Source: Streptomyces bottropensis ATCC 25435 (lineage in GTDB: Bacteria > Actinomycetota > Actinomycetes > Streptomycetales > Streptomycetaceae). From it: a DNA stretch of 64,000 nucleotides. A program made the translations under genes and the position numbers. The notes beneath the pieces were generated by a model. That model was given only the letters and a program-made list of their open reading frames with translations. It was not told the origin of the DNA and did no database searches. The DNA lies in NCBI RefSeq assembly GCF_000383595.1, contig NZ_KB911581.1, forward strand, positions 4,060,396 through 4,124,395. The letters run 5' to 3'. This document shows positions 49,535-58,568 of the stretch, one piece after another; position 1 is the first letter of the stretch, and the number at the start of each line of letters is the position of its first letter.

Positions 49535-50563
49535 ATGTCACCCGATGGTTCGTCGCTCCGCGCGGCGCGAGCAGGGCGGACCGACGCGGCGCGAGCAGGG
49601 CGGGCCGACGCGGCGCGAGCAGGGCGGGCCGACGCGGCGCGAGCTGGCGAGGCGGGAGGTGACGGCGGCCCCCCGTCGAAATCTTCGCGAGTCCGCAGCG
49701 GCCGGCGCGCCGAACGCCTCGCCCCCTACGTCCTGGTCGCTCCCGCCGTCCTGATCATCGTGGTGCTCCGGCTCTGGCCACTGGGACTGGGTGTCAACTT
49801 CTCCTTCACCGGTGACGGCGAGAGCAACGGTGCCCCGGTGGGGCTCGACAACTACGCGGAGCTCATCGACGACCCGCTGTTCCGCACCGCGCTGCGCAAC
49901 GTCGGACTGCTGGTGCTGCTGCTGCCGGTCGCAGTCGCGATCCCGGGACTGCTCGCCACCTTCATCTACCTGCGGGTGCCAGGACACCGGTTCTTCCGGA
50001 GCGTCTACTTCTTCCCGGCTGTGCTCTCACCGGTGATCGTCGGCGCGATCTTCAACCTGCTCCTGGCCTTCGACGGTCCGCTGAACGACGTGCTCGGTGG
50101 CTCAGGGATCGGCCCGGTCGACTGGCTCGGCGATCCCGACGTAGCCATGTTCGCCGTCGTCGGCGTGCACATCTGGGCGACATCAGGAATGGCGCTGGTG
50201 GTGTTCCTGGCCGGGCTCGCGACCCTGGACCCCGCACTTCTGGACGCCGCCCGGGTCGACGGCGCCTCGCTCGCGCGGATGATCTGGCACGTCATCATCC
50301 CGGGCCTGGCGCGCACCATCCAGTTCGTCGTCGTCACCACGATGATCGGGATGCTGACCTCGATGTTCGGGCTGCTCTACGTCATGACCAGTGGTGGCCC
50401 CGAAGGGGCGACCTACCTGCCGGAGTACTACATCTGGGTCCAGCAGGGGCAGATGAGCCGCCCGGCGCTCGCGTCGGCCGCGTCCACGGTCCTCTTCCTC
50501 ATCATGCTGGTCGTGGGTCTGCTCCAGGTCCACCTGCTGCGCCGGGCGGGGAGGGAGGACTGA
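49535..50563 (+). CDS. Sugar ABC transporter permease (MalF type) with octapeptide repeats
   Basis: A 342-residue CUT1 permease with six predicted membrane helices from about residue 65 and the EAA loop ALLDAARVDGASLARMIWHVIIP near 235. The first 60 residues are unusual: after MSPDGSSLRA come repeats of AARAGRAD, encoded by 24-bp tandem units, giving a basic, low-complexity cytoplasmic tail. It follows the binding-protein gene by four bases and overlaps the next permease by one base (TGATG). Confidence 0.9.
   Translation: MSPDGSSLRAARAGRTDAARAGRADAARAGRADAARAGEAGGDGGPPSKSSRVRSGRRAERLAPYVLVAPAVLIIVVLRLWPLGLGVNFSFTGDGESNGAPVGLDNYAELIDDPLFRTALRNVGLLVLLLPVAVAIPGLLATFIYLRVPGHRFFRSVYFFPAVLSPVIVGAIFNLLLAFDGPLNDVLGGSGIGPVDWLGDPDVAMFAVVGVHIWATSGMALVVFLAGLATLDPALLDAARVDGASLARMIWHVIIPGLARTIQFVVVTTMIGMLTSMFGLLYVMTSGGPEGATYLPEYYIWVQQGQMSRPALASAASTVLFLIMLVVGLLQVHLLRRAGRED
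49562..49645 (+). repeat. 24-bp tandem repeat, 3.5 copies, in permease N-terminus
   Basis: Units at 49562-49585, 49586-49609, 49610-49633 and a half unit 49634-49645. The copies differ by one base. The length is a multiple of three, so copy-number change keeps the frame. Confidence 0.88.
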
Positions 50564-51390
50564 TGTCCCGCCTGGGGCCGGGCAGATGGCTGGTCGCCGT
50601 GCCGATGGTGCTCCTCGCCCTGGCGACGATCTACCCGCTGCTGTTCACCGCCAACGTCGCGATGAAGACCCGCCGGGAATACATCCTCGACCGGTTCTCC
50701 CTGGCAAGCACTCTCCGGTGGGACAACCTCGGCACCGCGTGGAACAGCGTCGGCATGGGGCGGTACTTCCTCAACTCCGTGATCGTGGTGGCCTGCGCCG
50801 TGGCGCTGTTACTGCTCATCGGGTCCATGGCCGGGTTCGCGCTGGCCCAGGTGCGGTTCCGTGGCTCGTCCGCGCTGGCTCTGGTCTGCCTCGCGGCACT
50901 GTTCATCCCGTTCCAGGTGATCATGGTGCCACTGGCCAGGATCATGGCCGACGGCGGTCTCATCGACACCTATCCGGGGCTGATCCTCGCCTACGTCGCG
51001 CAGTTCCTGCCGTTCACCGTCTTCTTGATGACGAGCTACTACCGGGCGGTGCCCACCGAGCTCGTCGACGCCGCACGGATCGACGGAAACACCCTGTACG
51101 GCGTCTACCGGCGCATCATGCTGCCGATGGGTGCTCCCGCACTGCTGTCGGTGGGCATCCTCGACGCGCTGTTCTGCTGGAACGACGTGCTCATCTCGCT
51201 GCTGATGATGCCGTCGGCGGACCATCGCACCCTGATGGTGGGCATCACTTCACTGCGCGGCCAGTACTCCGCCGACATCCCCACCTTCGCAGCCGGTGTC
51301 CTGATCGCCGGGCTACCCGTGTTGGTGACCTACCTGTTCCTGCAGCGCCAGATCGCCGAGGGCGTGACGGCCGGCGCGACGAAGGGCTGA
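50563..51390 (+). CDS. Sugar ABC transporter permease (MalG type)
   Basis: A 275-residue CUT1 permease with six membrane segments. The EAA loop reads ELVDAARIDGNTLYGVYRRIMLPM at about 164-187, where it contacts the ATPase. The C-terminal helix ends LFLQRQIAEGVTAGATKG, typical for MalG-like proteins. Partner of the preceding permease; the start overlaps its stop by one base. The dehydratase gene follows after three bases. Confidence 0.92.
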   Translation: MSRLGPGRWLVAVPMVLLALATIYPLLFTANVAMKTRREYILDRFSLASTLRWDNLGTAWNSVGMGRYFLNSVIVVACAVALLLLIGSMAGFALAQVRFRGSSALALVCLAALFIPFQVIMVPLARIMADGGLIDTYPGLILAYVAQFLPFTVFLMTSYYRAVPTELVDAARIDGNTLYGVYRRIMLPMGAPALLSVGILDALFCWNDVLISLLMMPSADHRTLMVGITSLRGQYSADIPTFAAGVLIAGLPVLVTYLFLQRQIAEGVTAGATKG

Positions 51391-51393
51391 CGC

Positions 51394-52608
51394 ATGCGCA
51401 TCACCGGGTACAGAACCCTGACGACGGCACAGAGATGGGGCCGACCTGTCGGTGACGCCAACGGCGTCCACGACGACGGCGTCGTGCCCGTGTCGGTCGT
51501 CCTCGTCGAGACCGATGAGGGGATCACCGGGGTCGGCCTGGGACCGCACGTGGAAGCCGAGGTGATCTTCGCCGCCATCGACGGCCAGGACCCGCGCGCG
51601 GTGACCGCCCTCTACGACCGCATGCTGCGGCACTCCTTCAAACCCGGGCATGCCGGCGTGGTGTTCGGCACGATCGGCGCGTTCGACACGGCGTTGTGGG
51701 ACATCAAGGCGCAGGCGGTGGGCGAGCCGCTGTGGCGGCTGCTGGGCGGCAACGACCGCATGGTCCACGCCTACGCCTCCGGCCTGGACATCGGCCTCAC
51801 CGACGACGAGCTCGTCGCCACCTACCAGGTCTATGCCGAACGCGGGCTGAGGGCGGCGAAGCTCAAGGGCGGCCTGGACATCGAGCATGACCGGCACCGG
51901 CTGTCGCTGGTACGCGAGGTACTGACCGAGGCCGCGCACGGGACCCGGCCAGGGCTCATGCTGGATGCGAACGAGTCCTGGAGCCGCAAGCAGGCGGTGC
52001 GCCACGTCCGTGAATTGGAACGCACACTCGACCTGACCTGGATCGAGGAGCCGGTCCGGCGGTGGGACGCCGACGGCCTGGCCGCTGTCAGCCGTGGCGT
52101 ACGGACGGCGGTCGCCAGTGGGGAGAACCTCACCGGCCTCGAGCAGTTCCGCCCGCTGATCGCGGCGGGAGGCGTCGACATCGTCCAGACGGCCGCGGTC
52201 TGGGGAGTCACCCACTTCCTGCGTGTCGCCGCGCTGGCGCACGCCTACGATCTGCCGGTCAGCCCGATCGGCAACACGCCTGTCGCGCTGCTGCACGCCG
52301 CGACGTCGGTGCCCAACCACCTCGTCAGCGAACTGCAGGGCCTGCAGCCGCCGATCGGCATCGCGATGGATCTGCACGTCGAGGACGGCGCCTTCGTGCT
52401 CGGCGACACGCCGGGCCTGGGCATCCGGATCGACGAAACGGTGATGACCACGGTGAAGACCTCGGCCCGTCAGCGAACGGCACACGCACCCGACGGACCG
52501 CACATACGGCCGGAGCAGGCCGGCCTGCGGCTGCTCGCTGTCACCCCCGAACCACACAGGTCCACCGCGGAAGGGACGTTCGACACCATAGGGATGGAGG
52601 ATCGATGA
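51394..52608 (+). CDS. Enolase-superfamily sugar acid dehydratase (mandelate racemase type)
   Basis: A 404-residue protein of the mandelate racemase/muconate lactonising group. Capping domain 1-125, then a TIM barrel with the catalytic Lys in AAKLKGG (about residue 155), metal ligands in MLDANESW (Asp), TWIEEPV (Glu) and VASGENLTG (Glu), and a late conserved His/Asn region in LPVSPIGN. Members near sugar importers usually dehydrate aldonic or uronic acids to 2-keto-3-deoxy acids. The substrate cannot be assigned. Same operon as the importer; its stop overlaps the next ORF (ATGA). Confidence 0.87.
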   Translation: MRITGYRTLTTAQRWGRPVGDANGVHDDGVVPVSVVLVETDEGITGVGLGPHVEAEVIFAAIDGQDPRAVTALYDRMLRHSFKPGHAGVVFGTIGAFDTALWDIKAQAVGEPLWRLLGGNDRMVHAYASGLDIGLTDDELVATYQVYAERGLRAAKLKGGLDIEHDRHRLSLVREVLTEAAHGTRPGLMLDANESWSRKQAVRHVRELERTLDLTWIEEPVRRWDADGLAAVSRGVRTAVASGENLTGLEQFRPLIAAGGVDIVQTAAVWGVTHFLRVAALAHAYDLPVSPIGNTPVALLHAATSVPNHLVSELQGLQPPIGIAMDLHVEDGAFVLGDTPGLGIRIDETVMTTVKTSARQRTAHAPDGPHIRPEQAGLRLLAVTPEPHRSTAEGTFDTIGMEDR

Positions 52609-52922
52609 AAGCGGTTGTCCACCGTGGGGGCCACACCCTCGACATCGAGAGCCGGGTCGCCGAGGCGCCGGCCCCGGCGAAGGAGTGGGGCGGGCGCGGC
52701 GTCAACGTCGACGCCATCGCACCGGGCCACGTCGCCACCCACGACACCGAGGCGTTACGCGCGGCCCCCCAGCACGACCAGGCGATCCTTGGCCGGATCC
52801 CGGCCCGTCGCTGGAGAGGCCCCGACGATCTCGCCGGGGCCACGGTGTTCCTCGCCCCCTCGGTGTCGGACCGGGGCAACGGCATCGGTCTTCCCGTCGA
52901 TGGCGGACGGCCGGGACGATGA
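52605..52922 (+). pseudogene. Chimeric remnant: dehydrogenase N-terminus joined to SDR C-terminus
   Basis: A 105-residue frame. The first 24 residues (MKAVVHRGGHTLDIESRVAE) are the start of a zinc-type alcohol dehydrogenase. From KEWGGRGVNVDAIAPGHVAT to LPVDGGRPGR it is the last third of an SDR of the 2-deoxy-gluconate 3-dehydrogenase (KduD) type, including the RRWRGPDDLAGATVFL segment. The join has no linker, which points to an internal deletion that removed most of both genes and any genes between. Neither half keeps a cofactor-binding domain. It probably marks a lost part of the sugar acid pathway. Confidence 0.75.
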
Positions 52923-53041
52923 CGGGCTGCCCCGCATTACCAGCCGGCCGCGCCCGAGTCGATCGTGCGTGCGAACCCGAGGGTGGCGACGTGCGCGGCA
53001 CCTGGGGTGGCCCTGCCCGGGGCAACGTGTACGGGCTCGTG

Positions 53042-53989
53042 ATGCGAGCCGGCCGAGCCGACGAGACGAGCCTGGTCGTCGCCGCACAGGCCGGCGATCC
53101 ACGAGCCCTCGACGACCTGGCCGCGACGTACCTGCCGCTGGTGTACGCGATCGTGCGCAGGGCACTGGGTGAGCTTGCGGACGTCGACGACGTGGTGCAG
53201 GAGACGATGCTGCGGGCACTTCCCGAGCTGCGCACCTTGCGCGCCCCGGAGTGCTTCCGGCCCTGGCTGGCCACGATCGCGACACGACAGATCAGCACCC
53301 ATCTGCACCGGCGGCAGGCGGACGCCGAACGGACGGCCCCCCTCGACGAGATGACCGACCCGCCGGACGCCGACGCCGACGCCGAGAGCCTGGCCCTGAT
53401 CCACGTCGAGTTGTCCGGTCATCGCCGAAAGACCGTACGCGCCAGTCGATGGCTCGACCCGGACGCCCGGGCGCTGCTGTCGTTGTGGTGGCTGGAGACC
53501 GCGGGCCGGCTGGCGAGGGCGGAGCTCGCGGCGGCGCTGGGAACGAGCGTGGCCCACGCGGGTGTGCGCGTCCAGCGGATGCGCAACCAGTTGGAGCTGA
53601 GCCGCTCACTCGTCGCCGCGCTGGACGCCAGCCCCCGGTGCCCACAGCTGACGGCCGCGCTGGGGGGCTGGGACGGCGTACCGAGCACGCTGTGGCGCAA
53701 GCGCATCACCCGGCACACCCGATCCTGTGCGGGCTGCGGCCGGGCCGCCGACGAACTGGTCCCCCTTGAGCGGCTGATCGTCGCCTTGGCGCTGCTCCCC
53801 GTCCCGCCGGGGCGGTCGGCCACGGTGCTCGACAATCCTGCGCTCGCCGGGGCGACCGAGAATGCCGTCGTGATGGGAGCCGAGTCGGCCGAGATCGGCT
53901 CCGGCCGGTTGCCGACGTCAAGGCCGGGCTACTCGGCGAGCTCGCCTGAGGGTCGTTCGAGTCGACGTCCACGTCTTCGTGTTCGGTGA
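53042..53989 (+). CDS. ECF-type sigma factor with zinc-binding tail, C-terminally altered
   Basis: About 315 residues. Region 2 spans about 10-85 (DDLAATYLPLVYAIVRRAL; DVDDVVQETMLRALPELRTL), region 4 about 130-195 (DPDARALLSLWWLETAGRLARAELAAALG). A tail with HTRSCAGCGRAADEL resembles an anti-sigma zinc-binding motif fused in some large Streptomyces ECF factors, which continue into a membrane segment and often a formylglycine-enzyme-like domain. Here the frame changes after LLPVPPG: VKAGLLGELA is readable in another frame near 53918-53950. The tail is therefore probably truncated. Alternative GTG starts exist at 53027 and 53039. Confidence 0.75.
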   Translation: MRAGRADETSLVVAAQAGDPRALDDLAATYLPLVYAIVRRALGELADVDDVVQETMLRALPELRTLRAPECFRPWLATIATRQISTHLHRRQADAERTAPLDEMTDPPDADADAESLALIHVELSGHRRKTVRASRWLDPDARALLSLWWLETAGRLARAELAAALGTSVAHAGVRVQRMRNQLELSRSLVAALDASPRCPQLTAALGGWDGVPSTLWRKRITRHTRSCAGCGRAADELVPLERLIVALALLPVPPGRSATVLDNPALAGATENAVVMGAESAEIGSGRLPTSRPGYSASSPEGRSSRRPRLRVR

Positions 53990-54334
53990 CGGCGCCGTAC
54001 TTTTCGGCACTACGTCGACTGCGACTGTCCAAGCCGGCCGTCGATAACGAAAAATGCCGCGACTTACGTGCGTCCGTCACTCCGATTCGCCGCCCGAAAA
54101 GGTTATGAGGAGTGGCCGTCAATAGTCCCGCTTCTCCGGTTGGTTGCGCGACGGCTCAGCCACACATATATATCGAACCTTCCTACTTGAATGGACCATG
54201 ACAATCTGTCAGTCTTCTAGTCGTCGACGCGTAACGTTCCCCATTCATGACCTGTGAAAGCGGAAGCCAAAAGAAATCCGCGGATTTCTGGCGCCGGCAC
54301 GGTGAGGTGGCTCCGACTTCGAAAGGTGCCGGTG
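53990..54334. promoter_or_regulatory. AT-richer intergenic region with palindrome
   Basis: 345 bases, unusually AT-rich for this genome at 54030-54250 (for example CACACATATATATCG near 54160). TGACAATCTGTCA at 54199-54211 is a perfect palindrome with a three-base centre. No large gene; it probably carries a promoter for the small ORF at 54335. Confidence 0.45.
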
Positions 54335-54514
54335 ATGAACGAATTCGTGCACTCGCCTGATCCGCCGCGGCAGCCCAGGGCCCGAGCGATCCTGTCGTTG
54401 AACCCGTACCCGTCGCGGCTCCTGTACCAGGGCATGGACCCCAACGCCGACGGCGACCGCATCTCCCTGCCGTGCCGGACGGGGCTCCTCACCCAGACCA
54501 ACTCCACCTGCTGA
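54335..54514 (+). CDS. Small hypothetical protein, possible peptide precursor
   Basis: A 59-residue ORF beginning MNEFVHSPDPP, with GAAAGGTG seven bases upstream of its ATG. No family recognised. The charged, Pro/Arg-containing N-terminal part is followed by ISLPCRTGLLTQTNSTC, a Ser/Thr-rich end with two Cys including the last residue. That layout fits a ribosomally made, modified peptide precursor (leader plus core), but no modification enzyme gene is seen in this window. A palindrome and AT-rich promoter lie upstream. It could also be a random ORF or a fragment. Confidence 0.4.
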   Translation: MNEFVHSPDPPRQPRARAILSLNPYPSRLLYQGMDPNADGDRISLPCRTGLLTQTNSTC

Positions 54515-54754
54515 CCGGAGATCCGGGCGAAGCCGGGGAGCGAGGCTTTCCAGGCGCCACGGCAGCGGCATGACGCTGACATGCCCGTTGCGCGAGCGAT
54601 CTGGGAGGGGGCCGGCGCGGAGAGGGCAAGCTCCGCGCCGGCTCGGCAGGCTGTCGGCAGGCGGCCGACGTCAACGGATCCTGCACAGCGCACACGTGAC
54701 CACACCGCCAACCGGGAAGGCAGGACCATGCCCCACACCCGTCGCCGGTCCTAC

Positions 54755-55128
54755 CTTGGAGGTTCACCACCGGGCGCGAGAGCGCGCTCCGAGGGGAGAG
54801 CAACGGCTCGCTCGACGCGGTCGCCTTCGACCTGGAGCGCCTCGACGAGCTGGAGTTCCACGAGGCCACAGGGCCCGCGGTCGAGCAGGAATTCACCCGG
54901 ATCCTCATCACCGAGCCGGACCATCCGTACATGTCGGCCCGGTGACCACCCGGTCACGTCATCGGGTACGAGCACTCGTTCACCCACGGGACGCGCGACT
55001 TCCCGACCGCGGTGGCCGTCGGCACCGACCCCTGGCCATCCCTTGCTGACGCCCTCCACGTCCGGCTCGTTCGAGACGCGGTGCCGCGCTCGGCCGAGGC
55101 GGGCTCGTCGTGGACGGAGGTGATGCCC
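54755..55128 (+). pseudogene. Gfo/Idh/MocA oxidoreductase C-terminal remnant
   Basis: From about 54755 the frame reads FTTGRESALRGESNGSLDAV, AFDLERLDELEFHEAT and ILITEPDHPYMSAR, then a TGA at 54942-54944 where intact homologues have WW, then PPGHVIGYEHSFTHGTRDF and SAEAGSSWTEV. This is the C-terminal third of an inositol/sugar dehydrogenase of the Gfo/Idh/MocA family (as in myo-inositol or keto-sugar pathways). The NAD-binding N-terminal domain is absent, and the usual end after WTEV has lost its stop. Not functional. Confidence 0.72.
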
Positions 55129-55643
55129 GTAGCGGCGATGGCGATCGTCCGGCCATCGGCGGCGCGGACACAGGCAGAGACCGGCGCGACCGCACGGCCT
55201 TGCGTGTCCGCGGGGGGTGCGAGGCGGTGCGACCGACCGGCCTCGTCACCAGCCCTGCCCGCCGGACCGGCGTGGGACCGGTGGTGATCGGATGCCGCCG
55301 ACTCCGGCTGCCATCCCCGCCGGCCGGGTGGGCGGGGCATTCACGCGAGGGCACACCAGGGCGCCGCTCCGATGCGTAAGGAGTCGCACACGGCGTCTCG
55401 ACCAAGTGGCGCTGATCAGCGTCGCGTTGACCGAGCCGTACGCCACCCGCCACCCGGCGCATGCCGGTCTCGCGGCGCCGGAGGCCGCCCTCGCCGCGCC
55501 GGCCGCGGTGCTGCCGACCAAGTCGACGTACGCCTACGCCGCGTTCCGGGCCGGCTGCCCTACGCCGACTGCACCCCGTCCACCGGCGCCCGGCTCCCGG
55601 CGCTGCGTCCGCGTCCTGCTCCAGTCCGAGAAGGGAGAACGAC
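55129..55643. other. Intergenic region before GH95 gene
   Basis: 515 bases with no recognisable gene. Short stretches have coding-like composition (for example 55405-55560 on the plus strand), but no family can be named. AAGGGAG at about 55631-55637 serves the GH95 gene. Confidence 0.35.
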
Positions 55644-58568
55644 ATGTCCGAGGTGACACGCAGACGGTTTCTCGCCGCCGGGGCGGCGGCGGCCGGAGCC
55701 GGGATCGTGCCGGGTGGGTGGACGGCCGTTGCCAGGGCCGGCTCGGCCGCGCCGCCGGAGGTTCTGGCCGCCGACGACCTCGCCCTGTGGTACGACAGGC
55801 CGGCCGGCGCGGACTGGCTGCGGGCACTGCCGATCGGCAACGGACGCCTCGGCGCGATGGTGTTCGGCAACGTCGACACCGAACGGCTGCAACTCAACGA
55901 GGACACCGTCTGGGCCGGCGGTCCGTACGACTCCGCCAACACCCGTGGCGCGGCCAACATCGCGGAGATCCGGCGGCGGGTCTTTGCGGATCAGTGGGGG
56001 CCGGCGCAGGACCTGATCGATCAGACGATGCTGGGCAGCCCGGCCGGACAGCTGGCCTACCAGCCCGTCGGAAACCTTCTGCTCTCCTTTGGCGGCGCTA
56101 CCGGTGTGTCGCAGTACAACCGGACGCTCGACCTCACGACCGCCACGGCCCTCACGACCTACGTACTGAACGGCGTGCGGTACCAGCGCGAGGTGTTCGC
56201 CAGCGCACCCGACCGGGTGATCGTGGTCCGGCTGACGGCCGACCGGGCCAACTCCCTCACCTTCAACGCCACTTTCGACAGTCCACAACGGACTACGGTG
56301 TCCAGCCCGGACGGCGCCACGATCGCCCTCGACGGCACCTCCGCCACCATGGAGGGCATCGCAGGGCGGGTCCGGTTCCTCGCCCTGGCCAACGCCGCCG
56401 TGACGGGCGGCACGGTCAGCAGTTCGGGCGGCACGCTGCGCGTCTCCGGCGCCACCAGCGTGACGGTGCTGGTGTCGATCGGCTCCAGCTACGTCAACTT
56501 CCGGAACGTCGCCGGCGACTACCAGGGGACCGCGCGCAGCCGCCTCAACGCCGCCCGCGACGTCGGCATCGACGCACTACGCAGCCGGCATCTCGCCGAC
56601 TACCAGGCGCTGTTCAACCGGGTGTCGGTCGACCTGGGACGTACGACGGCGGCCGACCAGCCGACCGACGTACGGATCGCACAGCACGCGCAAGTGAACG
56701 ACCCGCAGTTCTCAGCCCTGTTGTTCCAGTTCGGCCGGTATCTGCTCATCTCGTCCTCGCGGCCGGGTACCCAGCCGGCGAACCTGCAGGGCATCTGGAA
56801 CGACCAGATGGCTCCGTCCTGGGACTCGAAGTTCACCATCAACGCCAACCTGCCGATGAACTACTGGCCCGCCGACACGACGAACCTCTCCGAATGTTTC
56901 CTCCCGGTCTTCGACATGATCAACGACCTGACCGTGACCGGCGCCCGGGTGGCCCAGGCGCAGTACGGCGCCGGCGGCTGGGTGACGCATCACAACACCG
57001 ACGCGTGGCGGGGCGCCTCGGTCGTCGACGGAGCGCAGTGGGGGATGTGGCAGACCGGTGGCGCATGGCTGGCCACCCTGATCTGGGACCACTACCTGTT
57101 CACCGGTGACATCGACTTCCTCCGCTCGAACTATCCGGCCCTGAAGGGCGCCGCACAGTTCTTCCTCGACACCCTGGTCGCCCACCCGACGCTCGGATAC
57201 CTGGTCACCAACCCGTCGAACTCTCCGGAGCTGCCTCACCATGCGAACGCCACCGTCTGCGCGGGGCCCACCATGGACAACCAGATCCTGCGCGACCTCT
57301 TCAACAGCGTCGCCCGCGCGGGCGAACTCCTCGGCGTGGACGCCGCCTTCCGCGCTCAGGCAGTGGCGGCCCGGGACCGGCTGGCGCCGATGCGGGTCGG
57401 CTCCAGGGGCAATGTCCAGGAGTGGCTGGCCGACTGGGTGGAGACCGAGCGGAATCACCGGCACGTCTCCCACCTGTACGGTCTGCATCCGAGCAACCAG
57501 ATCACCAAGCGCGGGACACCCCAGTTGTACGAGGCCGCGCGGCGGACGCTGGAGCTGCGCGGTGACGACGGGACGGGATGGTCGCTCGCGTGGAAGATCA
57601 ACTTCTGGGCACGGATGGAGGACGGCGCCCGGGCCCACAAGCTGATCCGGGACCTGGTGCGGACGGACCGTCTCGCGCCCAACATGTTCGACCTGCACCC
57701 ACCGTTCCAGATCGACGGCAACTTCGGCGCCACCTCGGGCATCGCGGAGATGCTGCTGCAGAGCCACAACGGCGAACTGCACGTGCTGCCGGCGCTGCCG
57801 GCCGCCTGGCCCACCGGGCGTGTGAGCGGACTGCGAGGCCGCGGCGGATACACCGTCGGCGCCGAGTGGAGCAGCGGCCGGATCGAGTTCGTCGTCACAC
57901 CCGACCGAACCGGTGCCGTCCGGGTACGCAGTCGGATCTTCACCGGCGACTTCACGCTGAAGGACGATTCGAGCGGCGAGCCGATCCAGCCGAAGCGTCT
58001 AGAGGCCGATCTCATCGAGTTCGCCGGCCAGGCCGGCAAGACCTACCGAGCGTCCGCACTCAGGTCGGGGCCGGTGGAGGCCGGCGTGGCCTATCGGCTG
58101 GTGGCCCAGCACAGCGGCAAGGCTGCCGACATCAACGGTGCGTCCACGGCCGCCGGTGCGCGGCTGATCCAGTGGCAGATCACCGCCGGTCTCAACCAGC
58201 ACTTCGAGTTCCTGCCCTCCGACGGAGGGCACTACAAGATCCGGGTTGGGCACAGTGGTCTGTTCCTGCAGGTCGCCAGTAGCAGCAACGGCGCCGACAT
58301 CACCCAGCAGCCGGATACCGACGCCGCCGGCCAGCAGTGGCGAACAGTCGACCACGGAGGTGGCGTGATCAGTCTGGTCAACCGGCAGAGCGGCCTCGCC
58401 CTGGACGTGTGGGAGGCCTCCACCGCCGACGGAGCCCGCATCTCCCAGTGGGCAGCAACCGACCGCACCAACCAGCGATTCCAACTCCACCGCATCCAGC
58501 CCCAGCGCGAGCCGCGGTCCGGCCGACCAGGAAGAGCCATGTCACCGAGCAGCGAGGGAGTCGCATGA
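55644..58568 (+). CDS. Tat-exported GH95 alpha-L-fucosidase with C-terminal lectin module
   Basis: A 974-residue secreted glycosidase. Tat signal (T-R-R-R-F-L-A at residues 5-11). N-terminal beta-sandwich about 45-290 (ALPIGNGRLGAMVFG; QLNEDTVWAGG), an (alpha/alpha)6 barrel about 320-720, then a C-terminal beta domain. The GH95 catalytic residues are in place: Asn400 and Asn402 in INANLPMNYW, Glu529 in NSPE, Asp691 in IDGNFG. It would release alpha-1,2-linked L-fucose (or L-galactose) from xyloglucan side chains or related glycans. A ricin-type lectin of the HSGKAADINGAS kind follows (about 810-960). AAGGGAG precedes ATG 55644. The stop overlaps the esterase gene (ATGA). Confidence 0.9.
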   Translation: MSEVTRRRFLAAGAAAAGAGIVPGGWTAVARAGSAAPPEVLAADDLALWYDRPAGADWLRALPIGNGRLGAMVFGNVDTERLQLNEDTVWAGGPYDSANTRGAANIAEIRRRVFADQWGPAQDLIDQTMLGSPAGQLAYQPVGNLLLSFGGATGVSQYNRTLDLTTATALTTYVLNGVRYQREVFASAPDRVIVVRLTADRANSLTFNATFDSPQRTTVSSPDGATIALDGTSATMEGIAGRVRFLALANAAVTGGTVSSSGGTLRVSGATSVTVLVSIGSSYVNFRNVAGDYQGTARSRLNAARDVGIDALRSRHLADYQALFNRVSVDLGRTTAADQPTDVRIAQHAQVNDPQFSALLFQFGRYLLISSSRPGTQPANLQGIWNDQMAPSWDSKFTINANLPMNYWPADTTNLSECFLPVFDMINDLTVTGARVAQAQYGAGGWVTHHNTDAWRGASVVDGAQWGMWQTGGAWLATLIWDHYLFTGDIDFLRSNYPALKGAAQFFLDTLVAHPTLGYLVTNPSNSPELPHHANATVCAGPTMDNQILRDLFNSVARAGELLGVDAAFRAQAVAARDRLAPMRVGSRGNVQEWLADWVETERNHRHVSHLYGLHPSNQITKRGTPQLYEAARRTLELRGDDGTGWSLAWKINFWARMEDGARAHKLIRDLVRTDRLAPNMFDLHPPFQIDGNFGATSGIAEMLLQSHNGELHVLPALPAAWPTGRVSGLRGRGGYTVGAEWSSGRIEFVVTPDRTGAVRVRSRIFTGDFTLKDDSSGEPIQPKRLEADLIEFAGQAGKTYRASALRSGPVEAGVAYRLVAQHSGKAADINGASTAAGARLIQWQITAGLNQHFEFLPSDGGHYKIRVGHSGLFLQVASSSNGADITQQPDTDAAGQQWRTVDHGGGVISLVNRQSGLALDVWEASTADGARISQWAATDRTNQRFQLHRIQPQREPRSGRPGRAMSPSSEGVA

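Noticed and set aside
54581..55123. A 180-residue plus-strand frame over the Gfo/Idh/MocA remnant
   Set aside because: Its translation is Arg/Ser-rich noise, while another frame of the same strand gives the recognisable dehydrogenase C-terminus.
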